Source: Eubacterium sp. 1001713B170207_170306_E7
Lineage (GTDB): Bacteria > Bacillota > Clostridia > Eubacteriales > Eubacteriaceae
DNA: 64,000 nt
Assembly (NCBI RefSeq): GCF_015547515.1
Contig: NZ_JADMVE010000001.1
Coordinates: 248,406-312,405 of the forward strand
Direction of reading: 5' to 3'
The notes under the pieces are model-generated. The model made no database searches, was not told the DNA's origin, and saw nothing but the letters and a program-made list of their open reading frames with translations. The position numbers and the translations under genes were made by a program. Of this stretch, positions 1 through 7,177 are shown in pieces. Every line of letters begins with the position of its first letter. The stretch's first letter is position 1.

Positions 1-252
1 TCCAGGCGCAAGCCGGGAGCAAGAGCGACTGGCGCTCTCAGTGCTACTGCGAAGCGGTAGCAACCGAAAAGGGACCCAGACACGTCAAAGGAACACAGAT
101 GATCCACGGTTTGTTTTGATTCGTATTTCATACGAAACAAACCGATCACATCTGCGAAACCGATTCACACCAAATTACAAATTTGGGTTCTCTGGTTCCC
201 GCAGGCCGCTTTTTCCTTCCTTAGGTAAAAAGCTCCGTCTCTTGAGAGTTTG
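1..252 (+). repeat. Dispersed structured element, copy 1 (long form, 5' end cut by window edge)
   Basis: This is the 3' part of the same element seen complete at 2588-2905. About 195 nt, from roughly position 9 to 205, is identical to copy 2. It holds several hairpins: AGAGCG/CGCTCT, GCTACTGC/GCGGTAGC, a long stem CGGTTTGTTT..AAACAAACCG closed by CGTAT/ATACG, and the palindrome around ACCAAATTACAAATTTGGGT. Relative to copy 2 it lacks 12 nt near its start. The 3' arm (TTCCTTAGGTAAAAAGCTCC, then GTCTC at 237-241) is the conserved element end. A GC-rich terminator follows at 265. A 70-codon frame crosses it but has no ribosome site and is shared only because the DNA is identical. Confidence 0.8.
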
Positions 253-264
253 AGATATACAAAA

Positions 265-292
265 ACCGGCGCAAAACGGCGCCGGTCTTTTT
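265..292 (+). terminator. Intrinsic terminator, probably bidirectional
   Basis: ACCGGCGC (265-272) pairs with GCGCCGGT (279-286) and is followed by CTTTTT. It closes the element copy 1 and, read on the other strand (AAAAAGACC..GGTTTTT), also lies just downstream of the minus-strand dehydrogenase gene. Confidence 0.8.
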
Positions 293-323
293 GAGGGGTT
301 ATATTTAGGAGAGAAGGGGTTCT

Positions 324-1364
324 TTAGAATTTTTCGGTTTCAAAGGCTTTCCAGGGGATATCCACTTCTGCGCCGTTGCTGATGATGTCGTCCACGTGCA
401 TGAGCAGCGGGAAATCGGCCAGGTCGACCTTGCCGTTTTCGGCCAGTCTGCGGACGGCCTTGGCGGTGCGGGTGGCGATGACAATGGATTCCAGTGTGAC
501 GCCTGCCAGTTCGTTCATGGCGTTGTCGAAGGACAGTCCGCGGCCCAGCAGGGTGCCGATTTTGCGGGTTCTGCCGCCGAAGATGGTGACATAAAGGTCG
601 CCCGCGCCGTAGATGATGTTTTCCTCGCCGCCGTTTACCAGGCGCAGCAGGTGTTTCATTTCCTTCACGCTCTGTCCGAACAGGGCGGCCTGGGAGTTAT
701 AGTGCTGGACGCCGATGCCTTCGTTCTTTTCCGCGATGCCGACAGCCAGGGAAACGCCCAGGGCGTAAGCGTTTTTGAGGGCGACGGCGCACTCGACGCC
801 GATCACATCGGTTGAGAGGCTTACATGGTAGTAGGGTGCTGTGAACATGGCCTTGATTTTGCGCAGGATTTCGATGTCACGGCCGCAGAAGGCCACGGCG
901 GAGTTGTCCTTGTCGGCCAGCTCGTAGCTGGTGCAGGGGCCGCCAATGCCGTTGATGGAAAGCTTTTTGCCTTCGGGAAGTCTGGATTCCCAGTAGTGCG
1001 GGTAGGTGATCATGGAGCCGTCCTCCTGGTCGATCATGCCCTTGGTCACCGCGATCATGGGAACGCCGTCCGGGATAATGGGGAGGATATTTTCTGCAAA
1101 CCAGTCTACGCCGAAGCTGCTGACGCCGCATAATACAACATCTGCGCCTTTGAGGGCTTCTTCCACTTCTTCTACCTGATAGTATTTAACCGTGTCTGGC
1201 AGAGTGCGCTTTAAATTAATATGGAAGTTTGATTTGCGAAGCTCATCAATGACTTCTCTGTCAAGCGGGGTGCCCACCAACCGTACTTCGTGTCCGTTTT
1301 CAATAACTGGATAAGTTAATGCAGATGCCATCTGGCCTGCGCCGACATAGGTAAGAATGCTCAT
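324..1364 (-). CDS. NAD(P)-dependent glycerol-3-phosphate dehydrogenase-like protein
   Basis: 346 residues, GpsA/6-phosphogluconate-dehydrogenase-type fold. The N-terminus carries the Rossmann motif TYVGAGQMASAL; NGIGGPCTSYELA and the conserved lysine segment CAVALKNAYALG match the GpsA catalytic region, and GAGDLYVTIFGGRTR the C-terminal domain. I start at the internal ATG at 1364, which has an AAAGGAG site 8 nt upstream; an upstream ATG at 1451 would add 29 unlikely residues. It is divergent from a SorC-family regulator and near an FGGY kinase, so it may oxidise a polyol phosphate in a catabolic pathway rather than supply lipid precursors. That role is inference; it could also be the ordinary biosynthetic enzyme. 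Promoter and operator candidates lie in the shared intergenic region. Confidence 0.8.
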   Translation of the reverse strand: MSILTYVGAGQMASALTYPVIENGHEVRLVGTPLDREVIDELRKSNFHINLKRTLPDTVKYYQVEEVEEALKGADVVLCGVSSFGVDWFAENILPIIPDGVPMIAVTKGMIDQEDGSMITYPHYWESRLPEGKKLSINGIGGPCTSYELADKDNSAVAFCGRDIEILRKIKAMFTAPYYHVSLSTDVIGVECAVALKNAYALGVSLAVGIAEKNEGIGVQHYNSQAALFGQSVKEMKHLLRLVNGGEENIIYGAGDLYVTIFGGRTRKIGTLLGRGLSFDNAMNELAGVTLESIVIATRTAKAVRRLAENGKVDLADFPLLMHVDDIISNGAEVDIPWKAFETEKF

Positions 1365-1418
1365 AGTTTTAATCTCCTTTGGTTCTCTTGTTTCTCGTGG
1401 TATTTCGTTGTTGATTAT

Positions 1419-1447
1419 AGAATACTCCCTTTTTTTTGAATTGTCAA
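1419..1447 (-). promoter_or_regulatory. Candidate promoter of the dehydrogenase gene
   Basis: Read on the minus strand, TTGACA (1447-1442) is followed after 17 nt by TATTCT (1424-1419); an overlapping TATAAT lies at 1419-1414. The operator half at 1457-1470 is just upstream. Confidence 0.5.
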
Positions 1448-1456
1448 GCAAAATTT

Positions 1457-1585
1457 GAGAAAAATTTCAAATACTGAAAATAATCCCATAAATCTGAAAC
1501 ACACTGATTTTTTCACAAAATATGCTTGACAAAAAAATGAAAAACCATTACAATGAAAATAATCTCAGATATTGAAATTTTTCTC
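1457..1585. promoter_or_regulatory. Paired inverted operator-like boxes in divergent region
   Basis: GAGAAAAATTTCAA at 1457-1470 recurs exactly inverted at 1572-1585, and similarity extends a few bases inward (ATACTGAAA versus TATCTGAGA). The two boxes flank both divergent promoters, about 115 bp apart, a layout expected for looping or cooperative binding by the adjacent SorC-type regulator. Binding is inferred. Confidence 0.55.
1526..1554 (+). promoter_or_regulatory. Promoter of the SorC regulator
   Basis: TTGACA (1526-1531), 17 nt spacer, TACAAT (1549-1554): close to the sigma-A consensus. The downstream operator-like box starts 18 nt after the -10, so a bound protein would block initiation. 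Confidence 0.8.
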
Positions 1586-1611
1586 TACCATCAAGAAGGG
1601 ATGACAGCATT

Positions 1612-2580
1612 ATGGAACAGAGCAAGGTTAATCAGATCCTGCGCGTCGCTAAAATGTACTATGAGCTCAAAATGAGCCAGCAGGATATCGGCGCCAAGGA
1701 AAACATTTCAAAGTCCACGGTCAGCCGTCTGCTGAAAAACGCCATGGACGAAGGGTTTGTGGAGGTGCGGATACGCCAGCCGCATTACGCGCTGGCCGAT
1801 CTGGAGGCGGAATTTACAGGCCGTTTCGGGCTCCGGAAGGTCGTGATCGCGGCGGATATTGTGGAAAACCGGGAGGTGCTGGTGCAGGATGTCTGCAGCG
1901 CCATGGCGGCGGACCTGCCCAAGTACATTGAGGACGACAGCGTGGTGGGCGTGGCCTGGGGAAGGACCTTAAATGTCCTGATCAGGCACCTGCCTAAAAT
2001 GAGCAGAAGCAATACCCTGACCATCCAGCTCAACGGCGGGGCTTCAAGGGCCCTGTATGAGTCGGGCGCGACGGATATTGTCAAGGCCTTTAAAAACGCC
2101 ATCGGCGGCGACGGTTACCTGCTGCCCGCACCGGCCATTGTGGATACCGCGCACATTGCCGGGGCGATCATGGGCGATTCCCAGATCAGCTCGGTGCTGC
2201 AGCTGGCAGAGCGCTGCCGGACCGCGGTCTTTTCGGTGGGCAACATCACCGAGCATTCTGTGCTCTATGAGCTGGGCTGCTTCAGCCCGCGGGAGTACAT
2301 GAGCTTTAAGACCAAGGGCGCGGTGGGCGATGTCTGCTCACATTATATTGACATACACGGCAATGTGGCCGACGCCGGCTTGGACGGCAGAGTGGTGGGC
2401 ACTTCTCTTGCGCACATCAAAAAAATACCGAACAAGCTGATGGTGGCAGTGGGGCTGGAAAAGGCTGAGGCGGTTCTGGGCGCGCTGCGCGGCGGATATG
2501 CCGACGTGCTCTATCTCGATGAGCCGCTGGCGAGAAAAGTTCTGGAGATTGATGAAAATTCAGAGGACTCGAAAAAATAA
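1612..2580 (+). CDS. SorC/DeoR-family sugar-sensing transcriptional regulator
   Basis: 322 residues, normal for the family. Residues about 8-55 form the helix-turn-helix (KMSQQDIGAKENISKSTVSR), followed by a sugar-phosphate-binding SorC domain; GVAWGRTLNVLIRHLP and the C-terminal GGYADVLYLDE are typical. It acts as a DNA-binding switch controlled by a phosphorylated sugar. ATG at 1612 follows AGAAGGGATG. It is transcribed away from the dehydrogenase gene and toward the FGGY kinase, so the three genes probably form one catabolic unit responding to the kinase product. The effector cannot be read from the sequence. A copy of the dispersed element separates it from the kinase. Confidence 0.88.
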   Translation: MEQSKVNQILRVAKMYYELKMSQQDIGAKENISKSTVSRLLKNAMDEGFVEVRIRQPHYALADLEAEFTGRFGLRKVVIAADIVENREVLVQDVCSAMAADLPKYIEDDSVVGVAWGRTLNVLIRHLPKMSRSNTLTIQLNGGASRALYESGATDIVKAFKNAIGGDGYLLPAPAIVDTAHIAGAIMGDSQISSVLQLAERCRTAVFSVGNITEHSVLYELGCFSPREYMSFKTKGAVGDVCSHYIDIHGNVADAGLDGRVVGTSLAHIKKIPNKLMVAVGLEKAEAVLGALRGGYADVLYLDEPLARKVLEIDENSEDSKK

Positions 2581-2587
2581 ATCAGGT

Positions 2588-2905
2588 GTGTCAAAAAAGT
2601 GGCACAGACCGAGACTGCGCCTTTTATCCAGATAAGAAAAAAGGTCCAGGCGCTGGGGTAAACGCAAGCCGGGAGCAAGAGCGACTGGCGCTCTCAGTGC
2701 TACTGCGAAGCGGTAGCAACCGAAAAGGGACCCAGACACGTCAAAGGAACACAGATGATCCACGGTTTGTTTTGATTCGTATTTCATACGAAACAAACCG
2801 ATCACATCTGCGAAACCGATTCACACCAAATTACAAATTTGGGTTCTCTGGTTCCCGCAGGACGCTTTTTTCTTCCTTAGGTAAAAGGCTTCGTCTCTCA
2901 GTTTT
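2588..2905 (+). repeat. Dispersed structured element, copy 2 (long form, complete)
   Basis: Begins with the conserved block TGTCAAAAAAGTGGCACAG, then the 5' arm GAGAC (2611) CTTTTATCCAGATAAGAAAA. The middle is the approximately 195-nt hairpin-rich insert shared with copy 1. The 3' arm TTCTTCCTTAGGTAAAAGGC ends in GTCTC (2893-2897), followed by a T6 run. The two arms pair over about 30 positions. The element lies in the 5' leader of the FGGY kinase gene and could act as a terminator or attenuator there. Confidence 0.85.
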
Positions 2906-2952
2906 TTCGATAATCCGAAAATAAATTTCAAATTTCTAAGGGGGAAATTGAT

Positions 2953-4461
2953 ATGAAGCAAGCGAATTATTTTATGGGCATTGATTTGGGCACACAGAGT
3001 GTGCGTGTGGTGGTCGCCGATACGAGCGGCAACGTGGTGGTATCGGACGAGCAGGCTTACGAAACCCTGTATCCCCATGCGGGCTGGGCTGAGCAGCGGC
3101 CCGCGGACTGGTGGAGCTGCCTGAACACCGCGGTGGCCAATGTGACGGAAAAGCTGTCCATCGGCCTGCGCTACAGCATCTCGGCCATCAGCGTGTGCGC
3201 CACCTCGCCTACCATTATCCCGGTGGATGAGCACGGCGAGGCCTTAACCAATGCCATCATGTGGATGGACAACCGCGCCGTGAAGGAGACCGAGCTTGTC
3301 AACGCGACCCACCACCCGATTCTGGACTACTGCGGCGGCGAGGATTCTGTGGAGTGGACGGTCCCCAAAATGCTCTGGATTAAAAACAACCAGCCGGAGG
3401 TTTACCAGAAGAGCTATAAAATCATCGAGCAGCTGGATTATATCAACCACAAGCTCTGCGGCAAATTTACCAACTCGGTCTGCCAGGCAGCCTGCAAGGC
3501 CCACTATGTGGCCTGCGAGGGCGGCTGGTCTGACGATTTCTTTAACCAGGTCGGCCTTGAGGATTATCGGGATAAGATGATTCTGGACGTGACCCGCGTG
3601 GGCGATGTGCTGGGCACCATCCATAAGGACTTCGCGGAGAAATATGACCTGAACCCGGATATGCTGGTGGTGCAGGGCGGCATCGACGCGCATATCGGCA
3701 TGCTGGGCCTGGGGGTAGACCGGGCTGGCAAGATGGCCATGATCATGGGCACCAGCTTTGTCCAGCTCTGCTTTTCTGAGCAGAAGCTTCAACTGGACGG
3801 CCTCTGGGGGCCCTACGACGCGCCCATCATCCCGGACGCCTGGCTTCTGGAGGGGGGACAGACTTCGGCCGGCTCCATTGTAAAATGGTACATGCGTGAG
3901 TTTGGCGTGGACAAGCTGGACAACCCCTACGCCTATATGAACGGGCAGATCGAGGGCATCGCCCCCGGGGCCGACGGGCTGGTGGCTCTGGATTTCTTCC
4001 AGGGGAACCGCACCCCCTACAAGGACGCCAACGCCAAGGGGGTTATCTACGGCCTGACCCTCAGCCACACCAAGGCGCATATTTACAGGGCGCTGCTGGA
4101 ATCCGTGGCCTTTGGCACCAAGAACATCATCGACAGCTTTGAGAAAAACGGCAGCCCGGTCAATACCATTGTGGGCTGCGGCGGCGTCACCAAGGATAAG
4201 GTCTGGATGCAGATCATCTCTGACGTGACCGGAAAGCCCATCGTGGTGACTGAGGACGCGGGGGCGAGCGCCCTGGGCTGCGCCATTGTGGCCTCTGTGG
4301 GCTCTAAGGCCTACACGAACTTTGAGGATGCCACCCGCGGCATGGTCAAGGAGGCCTACGTGGTCGAGCCGAACCCGGAAACACACGCGGTGTATGAGGG
4401 CATCTTTGAAAAATATGTGGAAATCTACAATCAGCTGAAGGGAACCATGGCAAGGGGGTAG
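2953..4461 (+). CDS. FGGY-family carbohydrate/polyol kinase (xylulokinase-like)
   Basis: 502 residues, full length for an FGGY kinase. The N-terminal ATPase motif GIDLGTQSVRVVVAD, the substrate-side GWAEQRPADWW and MWMDNRA, the catalytic-aspartate region VQGGIDAHIGMLGLG and the C-terminal GCGGVTKDKVWMQIISDVTG are all intact. It phosphorylates a sugar or polyol with ATP in the cytoplasm. It is xylulokinase-like, but specificity within this family cannot be assigned by eye; the neighbouring glycerol-phosphate-dehydrogenase-like gene suggests a polyol that is phosphorylated, then oxidised. ATG 2953 follows AAGGGGGAAATTGAT. It is separated from its regulator by element copy 2. Confidence 0.88.
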   Translation: MKQANYFMGIDLGTQSVRVVVADTSGNVVVSDEQAYETLYPHAGWAEQRPADWWSCLNTAVANVTEKLSIGLRYSISAISVCATSPTIIPVDEHGEALTNAIMWMDNRAVKETELVNATHHPILDYCGGEDSVEWTVPKMLWIKNNQPEVYQKSYKIIEQLDYINHKLCGKFTNSVCQAACKAHYVACEGGWSDDFFNQVGLEDYRDKMILDVTRVGDVLGTIHKDFAEKYDLNPDMLVVQGGIDAHIGMLGLGVDRAGKMAMIMGTSFVQLCFSEQKLQLDGLWGPYDAPIIPDAWLLEGGQTSAGSIVKWYMREFGVDKLDNPYAYMNGQIEGIAPGADGLVALDFFQGNRTPYKDANAKGVIYGLTLSHTKAHIYRALLESVAFGTKNIIDSFEKNGSPVNTIVGCGGVTKDKVWMQIISDVTGKPIVVTEDAGASALGCAIVASVGSKAYTNFEDATRGMVKEAYVVEPNPETHAVYEGIFEKYVEIYNQLKGTMARG

Positions 4462-4480
4462 TCTGAGTCTGGTTTTCTGT

Positions 4481-4510
4481 CAGGGGAAAGGCTTTGTCTC
4501 TCAGGTTTTT
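4481..4510 (+). repeat. Relic of the dispersed element (3' arm only)
   Basis: AGGGGAAAGGCTTTGTCTCT followed by CAGGTTTTT matches the 3' end of copy 2 (GGTAAAAGGCTTCGTCTCT, then CAGTTTTTT) with few changes. No 5' arm is present, so this is probably a decayed or solo end. A terminator follows directly. Confidence 0.6.
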
Positions 4511-4517
4511 AGGGGCA

Positions 4518-4554
4518 GAGAGACCGGCGCAAAAATGTGCCGGTCTCTTTTTTA
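4518..4554 (+). terminator. Intrinsic terminator after FGGY kinase
   Basis: AGAGACCGGC..GCCGGTCTCT stem with an A-rich loop and a T6 tract. The GACCGGCRCA..TGYGCCGGTC core is reused at many terminators in this window. Confidence 0.85.
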
Positions 4555-4645
4555 GTATAAGCCCATATACATTTACCCCCCTCTGTGATATGATTAATAA
4601 AGAGAAAAAAGCGTATTCATAACAATAGAGAAAAGGAGGGTTGCT

Positions 4646-6319
4646 ATGAAAGTAAAACTTTGCGATCTGAAGGCTTTGGAAAACCTCACCATTGCGGCGT
4701 ATGACATACCGGACAATATGGTGCTGGCCTCCAAGGCTAAATTTACCAAGGCGGCGGGGAAAAACAACTGCTTTATCTCCGGGGCCCCTTCACAGGCCAT
4801 TGACCGGGATCTGGAGGTCCTGTCGGTTTCCGCACACCGCATATCCTGTACCTATTCCTTCTCCATGAGTGAGAAGGGGTACGAGGAGCTGATCGAAACC
4901 CTGATGAAACGGCCGGATTTTACCAATAATCCAAAATACAATAAAAAGTATCACCGGGTTTTTTATGTGAACAAGCGCAAGTTCACCATTTCTTATTTTA
5001 ACAAAAAGCGCATCGCCACGGTCTACGCCAGCAACGATCTGTTTGATACCGATCTGGCGCCTTTGTTTGACCGCCAGTGGGGGGACCCCATTGAGAGCGG
5101 CACCGCCAAAAAGGAGGCGGCCAAAAAGGAAACGGCCAAGAAGGAAGCGGTTAAAAAGGAAGCGGCTAAAAAAGAAACGGCTAAGGAAGCCCCCAAAAAA
5201 GAGGCGGCTAAAAAGGCGGCGGTGAAAACCGAAAGCCACAAGTGGGAAAAGAAAAAACAGCCGGCGGTGGCAGCGCTCACAGCTCTGCTGGTGGCCGAGG
5301 AGCCCCTGCGCCTTGAAAAAAGCGAGCCCCACTGGACGGTGCAGGACATCAGCTTCAGGGTTAACCGGATTGTGGTGGTGGGCGAAAAGCTGAGCCTCAG
5401 CTCGACCAAAAAGCTGAAGGAGATCACGGATAAAAGCAACAACAGCGTCAGCCTCAAAATAGAGAACACAGGACCGGGAAAAAGAAAGCAGGCCGTCACC
5501 CTGACCAGCAACATCAACAGCTACCTGGTGGAAGCCATCGACTGCGTAAAGGCCGAATCACCTGAGCCCTTATCCTTTGAGCTCCGCTTCCCCATGAAAA
5601 CCGCCACCTGGGACTATATCTGTAAGAACAGCTGGCTGGACGGCGCGGCCAACGAGTCTCTGGAAAACGGCTTTAAGATGGTATCCGAGGGCCAGTCTGT
5701 ATTTTTCAAGCGCAACAACAATACCGGCGTCTGTGAAATGAAGGGCCTGAATACCGAGCTGCTGCGGGACTGCATTATCAGGCTGGAGGATATTTTCGAG
5801 AACAATACCGGTGACCGCAGGGTGGAAAAGGAATCCATCAACGAGGTGATCCGGAAAAAGATCCCCTATACCATCCGGATATTAAAGGACCAGGCGGACC
5901 AGTTCATCAACCTGATTTCACCGTCCTTTGTACTGCTGAACGACGCCAGCATCGAGCTGACCGACTACAGCCCCATGGTCTTTTCGGTATACCGCGGGAT
6001 TGAGCTGTACCTCAAATATCTGGCGGACCTGAGCGGCATTGACCTGGCCAACCAGCCTGTGGGCAAGATTTTTAAAACCGTCGGGCGGCAGAAGCACCAG
6101 TACCTGCAGATGATCAACGACTCCATGAAGGGCGAGATGCTCCAGTCCATTTTTGAGAATTTCGGGAGCTACCGCAACGCGCTGTTCCACGCCAATCTGG
6201 ACAATGTCATGGTGATCGGCAGCCGTGAGGCGGCCGAGGACATCTGCATCAGCGCCTTACAGAACCTGGAGGCGGCCAGCTTCCAGTTTCATCTGGAAGA
6301 GATGACCATCACCATCTGA
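4646..6319 (+). CDS. HEPN-domain protein, RnlA (RNase LS)-like, with lysine/alanine repeat linker
   Basis: 557 residues in three parts. Residues 1-145 and about 225-400 look like two TBP-type alpha/beta domains (KFTISYFNKKRIATVYAS resembles the RnlA repeat). Between them residues about 152-195 are a low-complexity linker of KKEAA/KKETA pentads. The C-terminal about 130 residues are helical and carry R510-N-A-L-F-H515, the Rx4H motif of HEPN ribonucleases, within GSYRNALFHANLD. RnlA is the mRNA-cleaving toxin of a type II system and of phage defence. RnlA of Escherichia coli is about 357 residues, so this is longer. No RnlB-like antitoxin is adjacent; the next gene is a PHP phosphatase 13 nt downstream. 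ATG 4646 follows AAAAGGAGGG. Family assignment is moderate. Confidence 0.6.
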   Translation: MKVKLCDLKALENLTIAAYDIPDNMVLASKAKFTKAAGKNNCFISGAPSQAIDRDLEVLSVSAHRISCTYSFSMSEKGYEELIETLMKRPDFTNNPKYNKKYHRVFYVNKRKFTISYFNKKRIATVYASNDLFDTDLAPLFDRQWGDPIESGTAKKEAAKKETAKKEAVKKEAAKKETAKEAPKKEAAKKAAVKTESHKWEKKKQPAVAALTALLVAEEPLRLEKSEPHWTVQDISFRVNRIVVVGEKLSLSSTKKLKEITDKSNNSVSLKIENTGPGKRKQAVTLTSNINSYLVEAIDCVKAESPEPLSFELRFPMKTATWDYICKNSWLDGAANESLENGFKMVSEGQSVFFKRNNNTGVCEMKGLNTELLRDCIIRLEDIFENNTGDRRVEKESINEVIRKKIPYTIRILKDQADQFINLISPSFVLLNDASIELTDYSPMVFSVYRGIELYLKYLADLSGIDLANQPVGKIFKTVGRQKHQYLQMINDSMKGEMLQSIFENFGSYRNALFHANLDNVMVIGSREAAEDICISALQNLEAASFQFHLEEMTITI

Positions 6320-6332
6320 GGAGGGAGCGCTT

Positions 6333-7124
6333 ATGGCGGGTTATCTTGCCGATTACCATGTCCACACCCGTTTCTCCTTCGACTCGGAGGAGACCATCGG
6401 GGCCATCCGTAAAATGGCGGCGGCCAGGGGGCTTGACGCGGTGTGCATCACCGATCATTTCAGCGTTAACCCAAAGGACAAAAGCTTTGGCCTTTACCCC
6501 TACCGGGAAGCCCGGGCCGAGTACCTCAGCGGCAGCGCCGGGCCGGGTCCGGCTGTGTCCTTTGGCCTTGAGATCGGAGAGGGGCAGTACCGCAGGGATA
6601 CCCTGGCCAGGTTTCTGGACCAGGCTGATTATGATTTTATCATTGGCTCGGTCCACAACATCGGGGATATCACCATCCGCCAGACCATCCGGCAGCACGG
6701 GGCGGACTACGCCTTCGACGCCTATTATGACGAGGTGCTGGGCCTGGCCGAGCAGGGCGATTACGATGTGATCGGCCACCTCGACCTGGTGAACCGCTAC
6801 GCCTGGGACGAGCAGGGTATCTACCGGCTCGATGCCTACGCGGATAAGATCGACGCGGTCCTGAGGGCGGTGGTCCGCCGGGGCATTGAGGTCAATACCT
6901 CGAGCCTGCGTAAAAACTGCCGGCAGTTTCTGCCAAACCCCTGGATCGTAAGGCGTTTCCGGGAGCTTGGCGGCGAGATCATCACCCTCGGCTCCGACGC
7001 CCACAGCGCGACCCGGGTGGGCGATGGCCTGCCCGAGGCCGCCGCGCTGTTAAAAGACTGCGGCTTCGAGGCCACCGCTGCTTTTGAGAAGCGGCGTCCC
7101 AGGCTGATGCCCATCGGAGATTAA
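6333..7124 (+). CDS. PHP-domain phosphatase, histidinol-phosphatase (HisJ)-like
   Basis: 263 residues, the size of HisJ. The PHP metal ligands are all visible: DYHVHTRFS at the N-terminus, CITDHFS, LEIGEG, GSVHN, VIGHLDLV and LGSDAHSA near the C-terminus. Such proteins hydrolyse phosphoesters (L-histidinol phosphate in HisK/HisJ) with a trinuclear metal site. It lies 13 nt after the HEPN gene and has its own good ribosome site (GAGGAGGGAGC). No other his gene is near, so substrate is uncertain. A strong bidirectional terminator follows. Confidence 0.8.
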   Translation: MAGYLADYHVHTRFSFDSEETIGAIRKMAAARGLDAVCITDHFSVNPKDKSFGLYPYREARAEYLSGSAGPGPAVSFGLEIGEGQYRRDTLARFLDQADYDFIIGSVHNIGDITIRQTIRQHGADYAFDAYYDEVLGLAEQGDYDVIGHLDLVNRYAWDEQGIYRLDAYADKIDAVLRAVVRRGIEVNTSSLRKNCRQFLPNPWIVRRFRELGGEIITLGSDAHSATRVGDGLPEAAALLKDCGFEATAAFEKRRPRLMPIGD

Positions 7125-7125
7125 A

Positions 7126-7176
7126 CAAAAAAGGTGTAAGGAACCAGCACGTCGTGCGGCTCCTTACACTTTTTTG
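7126..7176. terminator. Bidirectional intrinsic terminator
   Basis: A long hairpin: AAAAAAGGTGTAAGGA pairs with TCCTTACACTTTTTT around an inner GCAC/GTGC stem. A-runs and T-runs on both sides let it end both convergent genes. Confidence 0.9.
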
Positions 7177-7177
7177 T

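Noticed and set aside
41-253. 70-codon frame inside element copy 1, also open in copy 2 (within 2586-2924)
   Set aside because: No ribosome site, crosses several perfect hairpins, and is shared only because the DNA is identical; short copies do not keep it.
2645-2860. tRNA or CRISPR-like structure in the long element insert
   Set aside because: Hairpins do not fit a cloverleaf, no CCA-type acceptor or anticodon arm, and no regularly spaced repeats.
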